Assembly (NCBI GenBank): GCA_052143575.1
Contig: JBKQSP010000051.1
Location: 16,411-80,410 of the forward strand
Direction: 5' to 3'
Length of the DNA stretch: 64,000 nt
Origin: JAKACA01 sp052143575
GTDB lineage: Bacteria; Actinomycetota; Acidimicrobiia; Acidimicrobiales; Bog-793
Made by a program: the position numbers and the translations under genes. The notes under the pieces were generated by a model. The model did not search any database, was not told the origin of the DNA, and worked only from the letters and a program-made list of their open reading frames with translations. Every line of letters starts with the position of its first letter. The first letter of the stretch is position 1. Of the stretch, positions 60,780 through 64,000 are shown piece by piece.

Positions 60780-61703
60780 ATGGGGGGTGCCGACAATCAG
60801 GGCCGGTTCTTGGCGGACGTCCCCGTTGCCGGTGGCAACCTGCGGGTGGCGAAGTGGGGTCAAGGCGAGAGCGTCGTGCTCGGCATCCACGGCATCACGG
60901 GATCGTCCATGCAGCTGGCGCCGGTGGCGCACCGCCTCGGCCCCGAGCTCTCGGTCGTGGCGCCCGACCTGCGCGGACGGGGCGCCAGCAATTCGCTGCC
61001 ACCCCCGTTCGGAGTGCGCCGGCACGCCGAGGACTGCGCCGCGGTCGTCGAGCAGTACTCGAGCCGGCCAGTTGTCGTGCTCGGCGAGTCGCTCGGCGGC
61101 TTCGTGGCGGTGCTGCTGGCGGCGTCCCGCCCTGAGCTCGTCGAACGGCTCGTGCTGGCGGACGGGGGCATCCCGACGCCCGTTCCGGAGGGCATCGCAA
61201 CAGACGACCTCCTGCAGGCCGTCGTCGGGCCGGCCATCGACCGCCTCGGCCAGATCTTCCCGACGAGGGCGGCCTACCTCGATTTCTGGCGCTCCCATCC
61301 AGCCGTGAGCGAGGAGTGGAACGACGACGTCGAGGCCTACCTCGAGTACGACCTCGAGCCGGCCGCAGGGGGCTTCGTCTCGCGGGCCCGCACGGACTCG
61401 GTGCGCGCCGACGGCGCCGACATCCTGAGCGACGCCACGTCCATCGCCGGCGCCCTGCAACAGCTCGAGTGCCCCATCACGCTTGTGCGGGCCACCCGCA
61501 ACCTCGTCAACGCCACCCCGCCGCTCTACTCCGACGAGGTCGTGGAACAATGGCGTCGCCTCCTCGGCGAATTCAACGACGAGGTCGTCGAGGACACCAA
61601 CCACTACACGCTTATGTTCGGCGAGCGCGGCGCAGCTACGCTCGCCGCTCACGTGACGCACGCAGGGGGCGGGCGCATGGGTGATCGGGGGGTGACCTCA
61701 TGA
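60780..61703 (+). CDS. Alpha/beta hydrolase
   Basis: 307 aa. GIHGITGSS oxyanion segment near residue 43, nucleophile elbow GESLGGF near 107, and late His in EDTNHYTLMF; the acid is probably the Asp or Glu near 270. AGGGGGA SD 7 nt before ATG 60780; a TTG at 60762 lies inside the operator and is unlikely. It overlaps livF by 4 nt (ATGA), so it heads the hydrolase-livF-livG-livH unit under the divergent TetR. The hydrolase may process the imported compound. Confidence 0.88.
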   Translation: MGGADNQGRFLADVPVAGGNLRVAKWGQGESVVLGIHGITGSSMQLAPVAHRLGPELSVVAPDLRGRGASNSLPPPFGVRRHAEDCAAVVEQYSSRPVVVLGESLGGFVAVLLAASRPELVERLVLADGGIPTPVPEGIATDDLLQAVVGPAIDRLGQIFPTRAAYLDFWRSHPAVSEEWNDDVEAYLEYDLEPAAGGFVSRARTDSVRADGADILSDATSIAGALQQLECPITLVRATRNLVNATPPLYSDEVVEQWRRLLGEFNDEVVEDTNHYTLMFGERGAATLAAHVTHAGGGRMGDRGVTS

Positions 61704-62458
61704 CGTCGCCGGGGGCCGTGGACGCGCACCTGCTCGAGATCGAGGATCTCACCGTCGCCTACGGCGGTGTGCAAGCCCTGCAGGGCGTCTCGCTCGTCGT
61801 GCCGGACGGCGGGGCCGTCTGCCTGCTCGGCCCGAACGGCGCCGGCAAGACCTCGCTGTTGCGTGCCGTCTCGGGGCTGCTCGCCTACCAGGGCGGCCGG
61901 ATCGTTCGCGGGCAGATCCGATACGACGGGCGCCCCATCACCGGTCGCGACCCGGCTCGACTCGTACGAAGCGGCATCGCCCAGGTGCTCGAGGGCCGCC
62001 ATGTCTTCGGGGAGCTCACCGTGGACGAGAACCTACGGGCGGGGGCATTTTCCAGCAAGAACCGCGCCCGCACCGCAGAGCTGCGGGCCGGGATCGTGGA
62101 GCTGTTCCCCGTCCTCGGCGACCGCCTGCGTCAGTACGCCGGTTACCTGTCGGGCGGCGAGCAGCAGATGCTCGCCATCGGCCGGGCTCTCATGAGCGAC
62201 CCGCGCCTCCTCCTGCTCGACGAGCCGTCGCTCGGGCTCGCCCCCCTCGTCATCCGCTCCATCGGTCAGGCGCTCCGCAAGATCAACGAAACGGGCGTCT
62301 CCGTCCTGCTCGTCGAGCAGTCGAGCGCCCTCGCCAAGGCTGTAGCGCCGGAGGGGTATCTGATCGACACCGGCGTCATCCGCGCCTCCGGCTCGACGGG
62401 CCAGCTGCTCAGCGACGAGCAGGTTCGGGCGACGTATCTCGGGGTGGCCTCGACGTGA
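61700..62458 (+). CDS. livF: Branched-chain amino-acid-type ABC transporter ATPase
   Basis: 252 aa. Walker A GPNGAGKTS near residue 43, signature LSGGEQQMLAIG, Walker B LLLDEPSLGLAP. The short linker and LGLAPLVI after Walker B are LivF-like. Coupled by 4-nt overlaps to the hydrolase upstream and livG downstream. Liv-type importers in actinobacteria carry branched-chain amino acids but also urea, amides and aromatic or carboxylic acids; no substrate-binding protein is in view. Confidence 0.9.
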   Translation: MTSPGAVDAHLLEIEDLTVAYGGVQALQGVSLVVPDGGAVCLLGPNGAGKTSLLRAVSGLLAYQGGRIVRGQIRYDGRPITGRDPARLVRSGIAQVLEGRHVFGELTVDENLRAGAFSSKNRARTAELRAGIVELFPVLGDRLRQYAGYLSGGEQQMLAIGRALMSDPRLLLLDEPSLGLAPLVIRSIGQALRKINETGVSVLLVEQSSALAKAVAPEGYLIDTGVIRASGSTGQLLSDEQVRATYLGVAST

Positions 62459-63243
62459 GTGATCCTGTCCTCCGGGTCGAGGAGGTCGGCCTCTCCTTTG
62501 GCGCCGTGGCGGCGCTCTCACAGGTCAGCTTCGAGGTGGGCACCGGCGAGCTCTTCGCCCTCATCGGCCCGAACGGCGCCGGCAAGACGACCCTGTTCAA
62601 CCTCTTGAGCTGTATCTACGCCCCGACGGCGGGCACCATCTCCTACCTCGGCAGGGACATGGCGGACTACCGGCCGCACCATCTCGCCGGCCTCGGGATC
62701 GCCCGCACGTTTCAGAACCTCGCTCTGTTCCCTGCGCTCTCGGTGCTCGAGAACGTCCTCGTCGGCCGCACCCACCTCATGCGATCGGGTGCCATCCGGG
62801 CGGGGCTCTCGCTCCCGAGTGCGCGACGGGAGGAGAAGGCCAATCGGCAGGCGGCATTCGAGGCCCTCGAATTCGCCGGCCTCAGCGACGTCGCCCACCG
62901 GCCCGTTGCCACCCTGCCCTACGGCCTGCGCAAGCGGGTCGAGCTCGCCCGCGTCGTCACGATGGAGCCGAAGCTGCTCCTGCTCGACGAGCCCGTGGCC
63001 GGCATGAGCCGGACGGAGCGCAGCGAGATCACGGCGCTCGTGCGCGCCGTGCACGAGCGTTTCGCCCCGACGGTGGTGCTCGTCGAGCACGACATGAGCG
63101 TTGTCATGTCGCTGGCCGAGCGCATCCTCGTCCTCGACTTCGGGCGCACGATCGCCATCGGCCCGCCGCAGGAGATCCAGGCCAACCCGGAGGTGATCCG
63201 CGCTTACCTCGGTGAGCCGGATCCGGAGGAGGTCGAGGCATGA
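62455..63243 (+). CDS. livG: Branched-chain amino-acid-type ABC transporter ATPase
   Basis: 262 aa. Walker A GPNGAGKTT near residue 39, GIARTFQNLALFPALSVLENVLVG Q-loop region, degenerate LivG signature LPYGLRKRVELARV (no LSGG), Walker B LLLLDEPVAGMS. The degenerate signature is normal for LivG. GTG start overlapping livF (GTGA). Confidence 0.9.
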   Translation: MSDPVLRVEEVGLSFGAVAALSQVSFEVGTGELFALIGPNGAGKTTLFNLLSCIYAPTAGTISYLGRDMADYRPHHLAGLGIARTFQNLALFPALSVLENVLVGRTHLMRSGAIRAGLSLPSARREEKANRQAAFEALEFAGLSDVAHRPVATLPYGLRKRVELARVVTMEPKLLLLDEPVAGMSRTERSEITALVRAVHERFAPTVVLVEHDMSVVMSLAERILVLDFGRTIAIGPPQEIQANPEVIRAYLGEPDPEEVEA

Positions 63244-64000
63244 AGACCTTTGCCCTGCAGCTGTTCTCCGGCCTTTCCATCGGGGCGGTCTACGCCCTCA
63301 TCGCCCTCGGCTTCACGGTCATCTTCCGGGCGAGCCGTATCATCAACTTCGCCCAGGGCGAGCTGCTGGCACTCGGCGCACTCCTCACCTCCTCGCTCAT
63401 CTCCGCCCACGGCCTACCTTTCTGGCTCGCCTTCCTCATCGGGGCGGCCCTCACGGCGGCTGCCGGCTTCGCCTTCCAGACGCTCGTGCTGCGCTTTGCC
63501 GTGGGCAAACCGGATTTCACCATCGTCATGCTCACCCTCGGCCTCGCCACCGTGCTGGCTGCCGCCCTCGACGCCGGCTTCGGCGCCTACCCACGCTCGA
63601 ACGGCGACCCCTGGGGCTCGAGCGTCGTGCACGTCTTCGGGCTGGCACTCCTCTGGGTGCAGGTGTGGACGATCGTGACGGCCGTCGTGCTGCTCGTCGC
63701 CTTCCGGCTCTTCAACAAGCACACGAAGTACGGACTTGCCATGCGCAGCACGGCGGCCGACACGGAGGCGGCCGTCGCCGTCGGCATCCCCCTTCGGCGG
63801 GTGCACGGCAGCGCCTGGGTGCTGGCGGGCTTGGTGGCCTGCGTGGGGGGCGTCTTCCTGGGCGGCTTCCCGAACACCGTGAGCCCGTCGATCAGCGACG
63901 TCACGTTCTTCGCCTTTCCCGCCATCATCCTCGGAGGCATCGACTCCACGACCGGCGCCGTCGTCGGGGGCTTACGTTGGTGGTGGAGCCGTTCGTTTCC
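63240..64000 (+). CDS. livH: Branched-chain amino-acid-type ABC transporter permease (3' end outside window)
   Basis: At least 250 codons. LivH-type permease: GLSIGAVYALIALGFTVIFRASRIINFAQGE at the N-terminus, TM helices throughout, and the late GGIDSTTGAVVGG loop. ATG overlaps the livG stop (ATGA). Just before the window end the frame goes from AVVGG to LRWWWSRSFP, which is not family-like; adding one G to the G5 run at 63966-63970 would restore AVVGGLTLVVEPFVS. A frameshift or homopolymer error is therefore suspected. Confidence 0.88.
   Translation, partial: MKTFALQLFSGLSIGAVYALIALGFTVIFRASRIINFAQGELLALGALLTSSLISAHGLPFWLAFLIGAALTAAAGFAFQTLVLRFAVGKPDFTIVMLTLGLATVLAAALDAGFGAYPRSNGDPWGSSVVHVFGLALLWVQVWTIVTAVVLLVAFRLFNKHTKYGLAMRSTAADTEAAVAVGIPLRRVHGSAWVLAGLVACVGGVFLGGFPNTVSPSISDVTFFAFPAIILGGIDSTTGAVVGGLRWWWSRSF

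Overview
The window is GC-rich chromosomal DNA from an actinobacterium (Actinomycetota). The evidence is the pnp / M16 peptidase / dapB / dapA / rnj / ftsK gene order, a mycothiol-type DinB-fold protein, a homodimeric AceE-type pyruvate dehydrogenase E1, a SufU-type SUF locus, a carbonic anhydrase close to mycobacterial Rv1284, and many GTG starts. An acidimicrobial relative is plausible, but the sequence alone cannot settle that. No rRNA, tRNA, CRISPR array, phage or transposase is visible.

Layout. 1-2.6 kb: end of PNPase, M16 peptidase, dapB. 2.7-12 kb: an accessory block with a large exported S8-like/beta-propeller protein, two TetR paralogues, a DUF4232 protein, a ferritin-like diiron protein, carbonic anhydrase and a BNR-repeat lipoprotein. 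12-21 kb: MDMPI-like protein, dapA, RNase J, FtsK, a D,D-carboxypeptidase, homoserine kinase. 21-31.5 kb: LLM oxidoreductase with alpha/beta hydrolase, a GGDEF protein, sufC-sufS-sufU, a metallo-beta-lactamase-fold hydrolase, acyl-CoA dehydrogenase, a HAD phosphatase, a structured RNA candidate, thiE, and a HhH-GPD protein with a histone-H1-like tail. 31.7-36.4 kb: mazEF-type toxin-antitoxin pair beside an antitoxin remnant, then three redox genes (Moco protein, FAD reductase, large CoxL-like subunit). 36.5-46 kb: a hypothetical gene, a secreted 14-repeat protein, GNAT, aceE, rnhA, SDR, AKR, amidase. 46-49 kb: cysD-cysN-cysC. 49.5-57.3 kb: a run beginning with lpd, dihydrolipoyl acyltransferase and a fused lipB-lipA gene, followed by an M24 peptidase, a phosphotransferase and a PAC2 protein. 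57.3-64 kb: an MFS efflux pump behind a structured leader, arylamine N-acetyltransferase, a TetR regulator divergent from an alpha/beta hydrolase, then livF-livG-livH, cut by the window end.

How genes work together. Lpd, E2 and the LipB-LipA fusion make, attach and use lipoate for 2-oxoacid dehydrogenase complexes, and the matching E1 (aceE) lies about 8-10 kb away on the other strand. CysDNC activates sulfate to PAPS. DapA and DapB supply lysine and diaminopimelate. SufCSU supplies Fe-S clusters, but sufB and sufD are not here.

Most notable: a single-ORF LipB-LipA fusion; a roughly 220-nt plus-strand RNA candidate (29743-29963) with a 14-codon ORF whose very long Shine-Dalgarno sequence can be sealed by a 10-bp helix; two further structured leaders in which the SD can be masked (before lpd and before the MFS pump); and a recurring TANNNT hexamer exactly 6-7 nt before start codons, which indicates widespread leaderless transcripts and helps choose starts.
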